Shown here piece after piece: positions 1-4,997 of a stretch of 7,695 nt of DNA. The stretch lies in NCBI GenBank assembly GCA_904502115.1, contig CAJGDW010000072.1, forward strand, positions 1 to 7,695, read 5' to 3'. Below the pieces are notes generated by a model that saw only the letters and a program-made list of their open reading frames with translations, was not told the origin of the DNA and searched no databases. The stretch comes from Paludibacteraceae bacterium (GTDB lineage Bacteria; Bacteroidota; Bacteroidia; Bacteroidales; Paludibacteraceae). Each line of letters begins with the position of its first letter. Positions within the stretch are counted from its first letter, which is position 1. The position numbers and the translations under genes are program-made.

Positions 1-992
1 CCACCCGATTTTATTTTCTCGAACGCTTTGGCATTGAGGCGTTTGTATCCTTGCAAGGCATTGCGCAAGGCATCGCGGTGCTTGGCAAAAGCGGGTGGAT
101 CGAGTACGATTAAATCGTAATTTTCGTCCATTTGATCGAGAAATTTAAAGGCATCTTGCGCAAATGCTTGGTGACGGGTATCGCCAGGAAAATTCATTTC
201 CATGTTTTTGTTCACCAAATCGATGGCTTTGGCTGAACTGTCTACCGAGTGCACACAAGCAGCACCACCACGCATGGCATAGCAAGAGAAACCACCTGTA
301 TAGCAGAACATATTTAAAACACGGCGGCCTTTGGCGTAATATTCCAATAGCTGACGGTTGCTGCGTTGGTCAATAAAGAAACCGGTTTTTTGTCCTCTTT
401 CCCAGTCGATGCAGAATTTAATACCGTTTTCGAGGGCAATGGCATCGCTGTCAGAACCAATTAGGTATCCGTTTTCGGCACCGGTATCGGCTTTGTAAGG
501 AAGGGTTGTTTCGGATTTGTAGTAAACGTTCTTAATTTTACCTTCGCTAATGGCTACCAGGCATTGGGCAATTTCGGCACGATGCAAGTGCATACCTACC
601 GAGTGTGCTTGCATAACGGCTGTCGATCCGTAAAAATCGACGATTAAACCGGGCAAAAAGTCTCCTTCGCCGTGCACCAAACGGAAAGACGAGTGGGTTT
701 CTGTGTAATCTAGACCAAGGTCTTTGCGCATTTGATAAGCAGCTGTCAATCGTTTTGTCCAAAAAGCCGTATCGATGGCTTGTTGTTTAAAACTCAATAC
801 CCTAACCGCAATGCTACCAATTTGGTAATGGCCAACGGCTATAAATTTTTGGTTGGCGGTATACACTTCTACTATTTCGCCTTCTTGAATGCCTTTATCG
901 GCACGTGCCACAGCGCCCGAGAATACCCAGGGGTGGAAGCGTTGCAAAGACGATTCTTTGCCTTTTTTGAGGTAAATTTTCTTATAATTCAT
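1..992 (-). CDS. rlmI: RlmI/RlmK-family class I SAM-dependent 23S rRNA methyltransferase, 3' end missing
   Basis: The frame is open from ATG 992-990 to the window edge, giving 330 residues and part of a codon. Homologues have about 390-400 residues, so roughly the last 60-70 are missing. What I see: an N-terminal PUA-like RNA-binding domain (about residues 3-75, with the typical HPWVFSGAV at 20-28), the family signature GQKTGFFIDQRSNR (200-213), a SAM-binding Rossmann motif VLNMFCYTGGFS (225-236), the acidic D251 after the second strand, and the catalytic motif IV LDPPAFAK (297-304). The E. coli family member RlmI makes m5C1962 in 23S rRNA; the same site or base here is inference. The C-terminal catalytic region lies outside the window. 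The start codon sits inside the last codons of the exonuclease gene (11-bp overlap ATGAATTATAA), which suggests translational coupling. It is the last visible gene of a three-gene operon. Confidence 0.9.
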   Translation of the reverse strand, partial: MNYKKIYLKKGKESSLQRFHPWVFSGAVARADKGIQEGEIVEVYTANQKFIAVGHYQIGSIAVRVLSFKQQAIDTAFWTKRLTAAYQMRKDLGLDYTETHSSFRLVHGEGDFLPGLIVDFYGSTAVMQAHSVGMHLHRAEIAQCLVAISEGKIKNVYYKSETTLPYKADTGAENGYLIGSDSDAIALENGIKFCIDWERGQKTGFFIDQRSNRQLLEYYAKGRRVLNMFCYTGGFSCYAMRGGAACVHSVDSSAKAIDLVNKNMEMNFPGDTRHQAFAQDAFKFLDQMDENYDLIVLDPPAFAKHRDALRNALQGYKRLNAKAFEKIKSG

Positions 993-1566
993 CTTTTATT
1001 TTTTCGTATATATCAACACATGCCCATGCATCGATGGCAGCATATTCTTGTTGTGCGGGGGTTAATGTAGCGGCTTCCCAATTGGTTAACCGTTGTGCTT
1101 TGGATATTTTTTTGCCAAACAAAATGGCGTACATTTTTTGCAAGCCTAGCTCTTCGATGCCCACCTTTTTGATGATTTTTTGCAAGTCGACAAAACCGAG
1201 GGGTTTGAATTTGCATGAGCGCAACAATACTCGATAATCGTCGTGCAACGACAACCCTATTTTTAAGGGTTTGGCAGCTGCCAAAAATGTCGATAAAATG
1301 GGGGGAATTCCTAGTTTATTTACTCTGATTAGGTAGCATACTTGCGGTGTTGACAATTGCAACAACGCCACTTTATTTTTGACTCCTTTTACAAAAGAGG
1401 GTTTAGTTTCGGTATCGAAGCCTACCCACTGCTCTTGTTCTAGCACCTGAATGGCTGCTGCTAATTGCTCGGTAGTGGTAACTATCTCAATACGCCTGTT
1501 GGCATAGGATAGTTGGGGCATTTCGTTTATTTCCTCTTTGGTAATGGTAGGCGGATAGGTATTCAT
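982..1566 (-). CDS. DEDDy-type 3'-5' exonuclease domain protein (RNase D/WRN exonuclease superfamily)
   Basis: This 194-residue protein is essentially a single exonuclease domain. Motif I is GFDTETKPSF (residues 49-58) with metal-binding D51 and E53. Motif II lies in IGLSLHDDYRVL (103-114), with D110 the likely ligand. Motif III is YAAIDAWA (175-182), giving Y175 and D179 of the DEDDy class. These residues coordinate two metal ions for 3'-to-5' phosphodiester hydrolysis. There is no HRDC domain, so this is the short stand-alone form often annotated '3'-5' exonuclease domain-containing protein 2' rather than true RNase D. Whether it acts on RNA or DNA cannot be read from the sequence; pairing with an rRNA methyltransferase makes an RNA role plausible. 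ATG 1566-1564 lies 2 bp after the stop of the DUF5063 gene, and its 3' end overlaps the methyltransferase start. Confidence 0.92.
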   Translation of the reverse strand: MNTYPPTITKEEINEMPQLSYANRRIEIVTTTEQLAAAIQVLEQEQWVGFDTETKPSFVKGVKNKVALLQLSTPQVCYLIRVNKLGIPPILSTFLAAAKPLKIGLSLHDDYRVLLRSCKFKPLGFVDLQKIIKKVGIEELGLQKMYAILFGKKISKAQRLTNWEAATLTPAQQEYAAIDAWACVDIYEKIKDEL

Positions 1567-1568
1567 GA

Positions 1569-2057
1569 TTACTCTTCGTCAATATCGGGTTCGATGTAGG
1601 TAAGTTTGTGTACAATGGCCAATGCTTGTAGCAAACGCTTGCCCCAATAAAGTTCAAAGTTTTCTACAACGGTAAAAACAGCATCGTTCATTACTTCTTC
1701 GTTGCCACTTTTGTAGTTCATCAAGAAATCTTTCATATCTTGATAGACATCGGCCAAACATTCCGAAACCGAGACCACTTCTTCGCCTGTAAACTCTTCG
1801 TCGTATTGTCTTAAAATGCCTGCAGCGCCCGATCGGATTTTTTCGTACGCTACCTCGTTTACAAATACCTCTAACTGACCATCGCACACCGACAAGGGTT
1901 TATCGACCATGGCTGCCTTTAAGTACAAAAAGGGCAACAACTTTTGCAACACGGGTACAAAGGTGCTGTACTGTTTTTCGTTTACTCGTTCTAGAAACGC
2001 ACAATATTCCACGCCTACGGTTACAAATTCAACTACATTTTTTGCGTAAACATCCAT
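1569..2057 (-). CDS. DUF5063 domain-containing protein
   Basis: This 162-residue, acidic, mainly helical, soluble protein has no signal peptide and no membrane segment. Its N-terminus (NVVEFVTVGVEYCAFLE, residues 7-23) and the helix near the C-terminus (FELYWGKRLLQAL, 134-146) resemble the DUF5063 family, whose members I know mainly from Bacteroidota next to a 3'-5' exonuclease gene. The function of the family is unknown to me. It is the first gene of the minus-strand operon and diverges from the sigma factor gene across a 63-bp AT-rich gap. ATG 2057-2055 is the only sensible start, because translation from it begins directly with the family's usual N-terminus. No convincing TAnnTTTG element was found in front of it. 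Confidence is high that the gene is real and good for the family. Confidence 0.85.
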   Translation of the reverse strand: MDVYAKNVVEFVTVGVEYCAFLERVNEKQYSTFVPVLQKLLPFLYLKAAMVDKPLSVCDGQLEVFVNEVAYEKIRSGAAGILRQYDEEFTGEEVVSVSECLADVYQDMKDFLMNYKSGNEEVMNDAVFTVVENFELYWGKRLLQALAIVHKLTYIEPDIDEE

Positions 2058-2094
2058 TTTTTATAAAAAAATTCTATTATTCAACTAAAAATAG

Positions 2095-2102
2095 TAATTT
2101 CG
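2095..2102 (+). promoter_or_regulatory. Candidate -7 element of the ECF sigma operon
   Basis: TAATTTCG differs by one base from the Bacteroidota -7 consensus TAnnTTTG and ends 18 bases before the sigma gene ATG, which would give a leader of roughly 15 bases. No good TTTG stands about 20 bases upstream. The promoter may therefore be weak, or read by an alternative sigma factor such as the encoded one. Confidence 0.4.
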
Positions 2103-2120
2103 CATCTCATTCTAAATGCA

Positions 2121-2675
2121 ATGAAAGAAACAATCGATAAAAAAGAATTATGTGCCTTGTTTGCCGACGAGGCGACAAGGCAGGTTACTTTTTCGAAGCT
2201 GATTAAAAGTTATCAGCAGCGCCTTTATTGGCACATCCGAAAAATGGTAATGGTGCACGACGATGCCAACGACATTTTGCAAAACACCTTTATTAAGGCA
2301 TGGACTAATTTGCTTAGTTACCGTGGCGATGCCAGTTTTACTACTTGGATTTACCGCATTGCTACCAACGAAACGTTAGACTTTTTGCAATCTGCCTACG
2401 CTCGTCATGCAGGCGAAAGTGTCGATTTTGAAACCTCACTATCTGGCACTATCGACCACGATCCTTATTTTGACGGCGATGCAGCCGAAAAACTACTTTA
2501 CAAGGCCATTGCTACCCTTCCCGACAAGCAACGCCTAGTATTTAATATGCGCTACTTTGACGAGATGCCCTACGCTCAGATGTCCGAAATTGTAGGAACA
2601 TCAGAAGGCGCTTTAAAAGCATCGTACCATTTGGCAGTAAAAAAAGTAGAACAATATATTTTAGACCATCGTTAA
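2121..2675 (+). CDS. ECF-type RNA polymerase sigma factor (sigma-70 family)
   Basis: This 184-residue protein has the two-domain ECF layout. Region 2 spans about residues 26-90 and includes DANDILQNTFIKAW (48-61), the core-binding and -10-recognising helix, and FTTWIYRIATNETLDFL (73-89). A variable linker with acidic stretches follows (about 91-124). Region 4 spans about 125-182, with LPDKQRLVFNMRYFDEMPY (133-151) and the recognition helix EGALKASYHLAVKKVEQYI (162-180). Domains sigma 1.1, 1.2 and 3 are absent, as expected for ECF factors. It would direct RNA polymerase to a specific promoter set. The two following genes, a single-pass membrane protein and an exported protein, suggest control by a signal at the envelope. 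Whether it drives its own operon is open. Start ATG 2121 sits 18 bases after a near-consensus -7 element. Confidence 0.93.
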   Translation: MKETIDKKELCALFADEATRQVTFSKLIKSYQQRLYWHIRKMVMVHDDANDILQNTFIKAWTNLLSYRGDASFTTWIYRIATNETLDFLQSAYARHAGESVDFETSLSGTIDHDPYFDGDAAEKLLYKAIATLPDKQRLVFNMRYFDEMPYAQMSEIVGTSEGALKASYHLAVKKVEQYILDHR

Positions 2676-2726
2676 ACCTTTCTACAATTGCTTCGTCAAG
2701 CATTTAGACAGACAAAATTAGTGAAA

Positions 2727-3182
2727 ATGGAAGAACAAAACAAAATAATCGGACAGTTTGATAAGAAAAAGAATCCGTTTAAAGTACCCGATAATTACTT
2801 TGACGATTTTTCTGCTCAACTTGAAAAGAAATTGGAGAAAATTGAAGTTGCTCCTGCCCCTGTTATCAAAAAATCATTCTTTGCAGCACACATTCAACCT
2901 TTGTTGTACGTAGCTGCTGTTGTTACCTTGCTAACAGGTATATCGTACGTTGCGGTACAACCTATGTTGCAAAACATCAACGACGAAATGGCAACCGCTC
3001 AATCGTCTGCCATAGCTTATTCTGATAATCAAACGAAACGTACTTATCCCGAAAGCCAGCCTAAATACGCTAATGCCATATCGCAAGATAATTACATTGA
3101 TTTATCGGAAGATGACTACTACGATTTATTAGCCGAGTACGATAGCAACGAAATATATGAACTTTTATCAATCAATGAATAA
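2727..3182 (+). CDS. Single-pass membrane protein, probable anti-sigma factor
   Basis: From ATG 2727 the protein has 151 residues. The cytoplasmic part (1-57) carries NPFKVPDNYFDDF (16-28), a motif I associate with Bacteroidota proteins encoded next to ECF sigma factors, followed by a charged helix. One membrane segment covers about 58-78 (PLLYVAAVVTLLTGISYVAV). The outer part (79-151) ends in an acidic, tyrosine-rich stretch (121-147). No zinc-binding HxxxCxxC motif is visible, so it is not a ZAS-type anti-sigma factor. The frame is open upstream to a TTG at 2688, but ATG 2727 places the conserved motif at the usual distance from the start. It lies 51 bp after the sigma gene and 1 bp before the next ATG, consistent with one operon. 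The anti-sigma role is inferred from topology and context. Confidence 0.8.
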   Translation: MEEQNKIIGQFDKKKNPFKVPDNYFDDFSAQLEKKLEKIEVAPAPVIKKSFFAAHIQPLLYVAAVVTLLTGISYVAVQPMLQNINDEMATAQSSAIAYSDNQTKRTYPESQPKYANAISQDNYIDLSEDDYYDLLAEYDSNEIYELLSINE

Positions 3183-3183
3183 T

Positions 3184-3657
3184 ATGAAAAAGATTCTTTT
3201 TTTAATGATGGGATTGGCCCTTTCTGTTGCAGTGATGGCCAACGAAAATAAACAAGGTACTGCATGCAAAAATGCTCCTAAAAATAATTTAACCGAAATG
3301 GTTATTGCTCATATTACCGAACACGGTATTCTAACACAACAAGAATTGGCCGATTTCACCGCCATCTATTGCCAGTTGAACGAAAGCAAAAGAGCACTTA
3401 ACAAAGAGAATCGTGCTATTAAAAAACAATTGGAAACTTGCACCGATAGCAACAAAATGGTTGAATTGATGCAAAAAATTGCCAACAACGATTTAAAAAG
3501 AGCACAATTGGACAAAGAAGCATTGGATGCATACATCGAAAAAATTGATGCTTCGCGTTTGGTACAAGTATTGCAATGCAGCGAAAAGTACAAAAACGAA
3601 TTATTTAAAAACATGCGTCTAAAACGCACTGAAAAATGCCCAAAAGCAGAAAAATAG
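3184..3657 (+). CDS. Exported helical protein of the ECF operon (Spy/CpxP-like in appearance)
   Basis: This is a 157-residue protein. A signal peptide covers residues 1-19 (MKKILFLMMGLALSVAVMA), with a probable cleavage A19|N20. The mature part is almost wholly helical and charged: an early helix with LTQQELADF (50-58), a long helix rich in K/E/N/Q (about 62-120), and a shorter one (121-146). It looks like the small periplasmic helical proteins of the LTxxQ/Spy class, but I cannot prove homology. Five cysteines stand at 28, 63, 86, 132 and 152, four of them in the mature helical region. ATG 3184 was chosen over the in-frame ATGs at 3157 and 3175 because only it puts the signal peptide at the N-terminus; it lies 1 bp past the stop of the preceding gene. 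Likely a periplasmic sensor, chaperone or target of the sigma system. Confidence 0.78.
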   Translation: MKKILFLMMGLALSVAVMANENKQGTACKNAPKNNLTEMVIAHITEHGILTQQELADFTAIYCQLNESKRALNKENRAIKKQLETCTDSNKMVELMQKIANNDLKRAQLDKEALDAYIEKIDASRLVQVLQCSEKYKNELFKNMRLKRTEKCPKAEK

Positions 3658-3674
3658 ATAAACTTTTGAGAATC

Positions 3675-3706
3675 AAAGCGGTAAGTTTTTACTTGCCGCT
3701 TTTTTT
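3675..3706 (+). terminator. Intrinsic terminator of the ECF sigma operon
   Basis: A 12-bp stem (3675-3686 with 3691-3702, one G-T pair, core AAGCGGTAAG/CTTGCCGCTT) with a TTTT loop runs into a tract of seven T (3700-3706). It starts 17 bases after the stop of the third gene. Confidence 0.9.
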
Positions 3707-3767
3707 GTACTCGGTCTAAAAAAAGAGCATTTATTTGCGTATTTTTTTAGAAAAAAGTGCTCTAAAA

Positions 3768-3799
3768 TTTGCATGGTAATAAAATTTACCCTACCTTTG
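3768..3799 (+). promoter_or_regulatory. Bacteroidota-type promoter of the tRNA-Lys gene
   Basis: TTTG (3768-3771) and TACCTTTG (3792-3799) are separated by exactly 20 bases, matching the -33/-7 consensus of the Bacteroidota primary sigma factor. Transcription should start near 3805, about 25 bases before the mature tRNA 5' end, leaving a short leader for RNase P. The upstream DNA (3710-3767) is very AT-rich, as is common for strong stable-RNA promoters. Confidence 0.88.
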
Positions 3800-3830
3800 C
3801 ATCGCGTTTGAGAAATAACGCAAACATGAT

Positions 3831-3903
3831 GATTCGCTAGCTCAGCTGGTAGAGCACAACACTTTTAATGTTGGGGTCCTGGGTTCGAGCCCCAGGCGGA
3901 TCA
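3831..3903 (+). tRNA. tRNA-Lys (anticodon TTT)
   Basis: This 73-base gene has a complete cloverleaf. The acceptor is GATTCGC/GCGGATC with one T-G pair, discriminator A3903. The D arm is GCTC-AGCTGGTA-GAGC. The anticodon arm is CAACA-CTTTTAA-TGTTG with anticodon TTT at 3864-3866. The variable loop has 5 bases, and the T arm is CTGGG-TTCGAGC-CCCAG. The 3' CCA is not encoded (CAA follows), so it must be added by CCA transferase. It decodes AAA and AAG. A consensus promoter stands upstream and a strong terminator 5 bases downstream, so it is a single-gene transcript. Confidence 0.98.
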
Positions 3904-3966
3904 CAAGAGAAGTCTTCAAGAAATTGAGGACTTCTTTTTTTGTACACATTTTCGAACCCAGGACCC
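3882..3966 (+). repeat. Direct repeat copy A: tRNA-Lys 3' end, terminator and inverted T-arm segment
   Basis: This copy runs from the T-loop of the functional tRNA through the terminator to GGACCC. It matches 4003-4089 with three substitutions and two single-base insertions; the 33 bases of stem, loop and T tract are identical. The spacing between copies is about 121 bp. Confidence 0.9.
3909..3941 (+). terminator. Intrinsic terminator of tRNA-Lys
   Basis: An 11-bp stem (GAAGTCTTCAA, 3909-3919, with TTGAGGACTTC, 3924-3934; one T-G pair) closes on a GAAA tetraloop and is followed by seven T (3935-3941). The same sequence recurs exactly at 4031-4063. Confidence 0.93.
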
Positions 3967-3968
3967 CA
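3952..3968 (+). repeat. 17-base inverted copy of the tRNA-Lys variable loop and T-arm
   Basis: TCGAACCCAGGACCCCA is the perfect reverse complement of tRNA bases 3872-3888. A second, 15-base version stands at 4075-4089 (complementary to 3874-3888). Each lies about 10 bases after a terminator T tract. Confidence 0.92.
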
Positions 3969-4025
3969 TCCGTATTTAATAGAACTCACTCCGTGAGTTC
4001 ATGGTTCGAGCCCACAGACGGATCA
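3967..4025 (+). pseudogene. tRNA-like segment lacking a D arm (tRNA relic or mini-tRNA fold)
   Basis: ATCCGT (3968-3973) pairs perfectly with ACGGAT (4018-4023), followed by CA as in the acceptor end of the functional tRNA. Inside are a perfect 8-bp hairpin GAACTCAC-TCC-GTGAGTTC (3982-4000; it can also be read as a 6-bp stem with a 7-base loop and TCC at the anticodon place) and a T-arm remnant TGG-TTCGAGC-CCA (4002-4014) with only three pairs. There is no D arm and the whole is about 58 bases, so it should not be a normal elongator tRNA. The G-to-A change in the 3' acceptor strand is matched by a T in the 5' strand, so pairing is kept. It is probably a decayed duplicate; a retained structured RNA is possible. 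Confidence 0.55.
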
Positions 4026-4089
4026 CGAAAGAAGTCTTCAAGAAATTGAGGACTTCTTTTTTTGTACACATTTTTCGAACCCAGGACCC
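4003..4089 (+). repeat. Direct repeat copy B of the tRNA 3' end, terminator and inverted T-arm segment
   Basis: Second copy of 3882-3966. It keeps the T-loop sequence, the GGATCA end, the whole terminator and the flank GTACACATTTT (one extra T). Differences cluster in the T-stem and acceptor part and in the few bases after the acceptor. After it the sequence continues into a GACCCGGGTC palindrome (4085-4094). Confidence 0.9.
4031..4063 (+). terminator. Second copy of the tRNA-Lys terminator
   Basis: Stem 4031-4041 with 4046-4056, GAAA loop 4042-4045, seven T 4057-4063; identical to 3909-3941. It would stop read-through from the first terminator or transcription of the tRNA-like segment. Confidence 0.9.
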
Positions 4090-4114
4090 GGGTCTGTAAA
4101 GGTAATTTAAGTTA

Positions 4115-4148
4115 ACAAAAAAGGAGCAACAGGTTGCTCCTTTTTTGT
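4115..4148. terminator. Bidirectional terminator between the tRNA region and the lipoprotein gene
   Basis: A perfect 16-bp inverted repeat (4115-4130 with 4133-4148, core GGAGCAAC/GTTGCTCC) is flanked by A6 on one side and T6 on the other, so it works on both strands. It ends 15 bases beyond the stop of the minus-strand lipoprotein gene, which is its most likely client. Confidence 0.92.
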
Positions 4149-4163
4149 GACTATTGTTAATGA

Positions 4164-4706
4164 TTAGAATTTGTAAGTTACGTCTATAACGGAAGTGTTT
4201 GGATGTTTCGCTACATATTCCGAAATTTGAGAACCTTTTAAAGACATGGTACTGTTTTTAAATATGGCATTAGTTTCAGGTAGTAAACTAGTGGTTTTAC
4301 CATTTTGGGTAACCGATAAAGCAGCAAGCGATTTGTACATTATTTTGTACAACGTTTCTTCATCGTACTCTGGAAGCTCTTTTTTTGCGGTGGCAATTAC
4401 CTGACAGGTTATATAAGATGCATCGGTTACATCTTGACCGATATTGTACAGAAATTTAGCTGTTTCTGGCACATCATCTTTTACAAGTTCTTTTTGATCC
4501 GTCCAAATATTAACTACTAAATCATAGCTATTAAACACAGCGTCCGATACTTCTGCTTCAAACTGCGCTGTTAGCGTTTTTTTCTCGGTATTTGCAGAGG
4601 GATCGTTTGGTCCACTAGGTTCATCTGACTTACATGCGGTAAAAGAAAAGGCCGAAATCAAAGCAATTATCATTGCTGTTGATTTAAATCTAACTACGTT
4701 TTTCAT
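4164..4706 (-). CDS. Putative lipoprotein of unknown function
   Basis: From ATG 4706-4704 the protein has 180 residues. The signal sequence is residues 1-24 with a lipobox FTAC and the lipidated cysteine at C25. The next residues KSDE fit the acidic lipoprotein export signal that in Bacteroidota sends lipoproteins to the cell surface, so surface exposure is plausible. A flexible stretch rich in S/P/N/D follows (about 27-42), then a mixed helical and strand domain of about 135 residues that I do not recognise; it ends in VIDVTYKF. The frame continues 9 codons upstream to a TTG, but that triplet is part of the -7 promoter element, so the later ATG is the start. It is a single-gene unit with its own promoter and terminator. 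Confidence 0.8.
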   Translation of the reverse strand: MKNVVRFKSTAMIIALISAFSFTACKSDEPSGPNDPSANTEKKTLTAQFEAEVSDAVFNSYDLVVNIWTDQKELVKDDVPETAKFLYNIGQDVTDASYITCQVIATAKKELPEYDEETLYKIMYKSLAALSVTQNGKTTSLLPETNAIFKNSTMSLKGSQISEYVAKHPNTSVIDVTYKF

Positions 4707-4730
4707 ACTGTTTCGTTTTATTAGGCATTG

Positions 4731-4738
4731 CAAAAGTA
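4731..4738 (-). promoter_or_regulatory. -7 promoter element of the lipoprotein gene
   Basis: On the minus strand the sequence reads TACTTTTG, a perfect TAnnTTTG, 24 bases before ATG 4706. This predicts a leader of about 20 bases. No clear TTTG is found at the -33 distance. The element rules out the longer TTG-initiated reading frame. Confidence 0.7.
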
Positions 4739-4862
4739 CCTTGATTTAAATTTATCTACTTCTTTTATTACCAATACTTAACATTTTTAGCATCTTTAAA
4801 CTATTGGGGCACACCTACTTGAATAATTTGTTTTGGGTTTTTGGCGCGCATTAGGGTTTGGG

Positions 4863-4888
4863 CGGCCCTTCGACAAGCTCAGGGACCG
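4863..4888. repeat. REP-like imperfect palindrome
   Basis: CCCTTCGACAAGCTCAGGG (4866-4884) has outer arms CCCT/AGGG, extended by CGG/CCG with one bulged base. Short palindromes of this type occur dispersed between genes in many bacterial genomes, as I recall. It lies in a 264-bp gene-free gap and is more GC-rich than its surroundings. Confidence 0.6.
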
Positions 4889-4900
4889 AATGGAAGCGAC

Positions 4901-4928
4901 TTTTGACTTTTGACTTTCGACTTTTGAC
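4901..4928 (+). repeat. Four-unit 7-bp tandem repeat, consensus TTTTGAC
   Basis: Units are TTTTGAC, TTTTGAC, TTTCGAC and TTTTGAC, preceded by a partial unit GCGAC and followed by GTTTAGTCG. The repeat ends 17 bases before the -33 element of the lipid kinase promoter. It could be slippage-prone DNA or a tandem protein-binding site; nothing in the window decides this. Confidence 0.8.
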
Positions 4929-4945
4929 GTTTAGTCGTTGAGGCG

Positions 4946-4977
4946 TTTGTCTTTCTAAATTATTTCCTTTATTTTTG
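4946..4977 (+). promoter_or_regulatory. Bacteroidota-type promoter of the lipid kinase gene
   Basis: TTTG (4946-4949) and TATTTTTG (4970-4977) are separated by 20 bases, a perfect match to the -33/-7 pattern and the same spacing as at the tRNA gene. Transcription should start near 4983, about 15 bases before ATG 4998. Confidence 0.85.
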
Positions 4978-4997
4978 TTGAAGTAACATAAAGTGGT

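Noticed and set aside
164..1237. Plus-strand open frames at 164-376, 732-1070 and 1034-1237, and a minus-strand frame at 547-762
   Set aside because: They lie within the methyltransferase and exonuclease genes in other frames, have no recognisable domains, and the true frames carry catalytic motifs.
2688..2726. TTG start for the probable anti-sigma protein
   Set aside because: It adds 13 unsupported residues; ATG 2727 gives the usual short lead before the conserved NPFKVP motif.
3366..3629. Minus-strand frame inside the exported protein gene
   Set aside because: Shadow of the real gene, with no promoter element, domain or signal.
3716..3763. Inverted repeats (CTAAAAAAA/TTTTTTTAG and AGAGCA/TGCTCT) upstream of the tRNA promoter
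   Set aside because: Short, AT-rich or widely spaced arms that are expected by chance in such sequence; no clear operator or riboswitch.
4085..4094. GACCCGGGTC palindrome as an operator or recombination site
   Set aside because: Only 10 bases, formed where the second inverted T-arm copy ends; no partner protein or second copy in the window.
4707..4733. TTG start adding nine codons to the lipoprotein
   Set aside because: The TTG is part of the TACTTTTG promoter element, so it would lie upstream of the transcript; ATG 4706 gives a normal lipoprotein signal.
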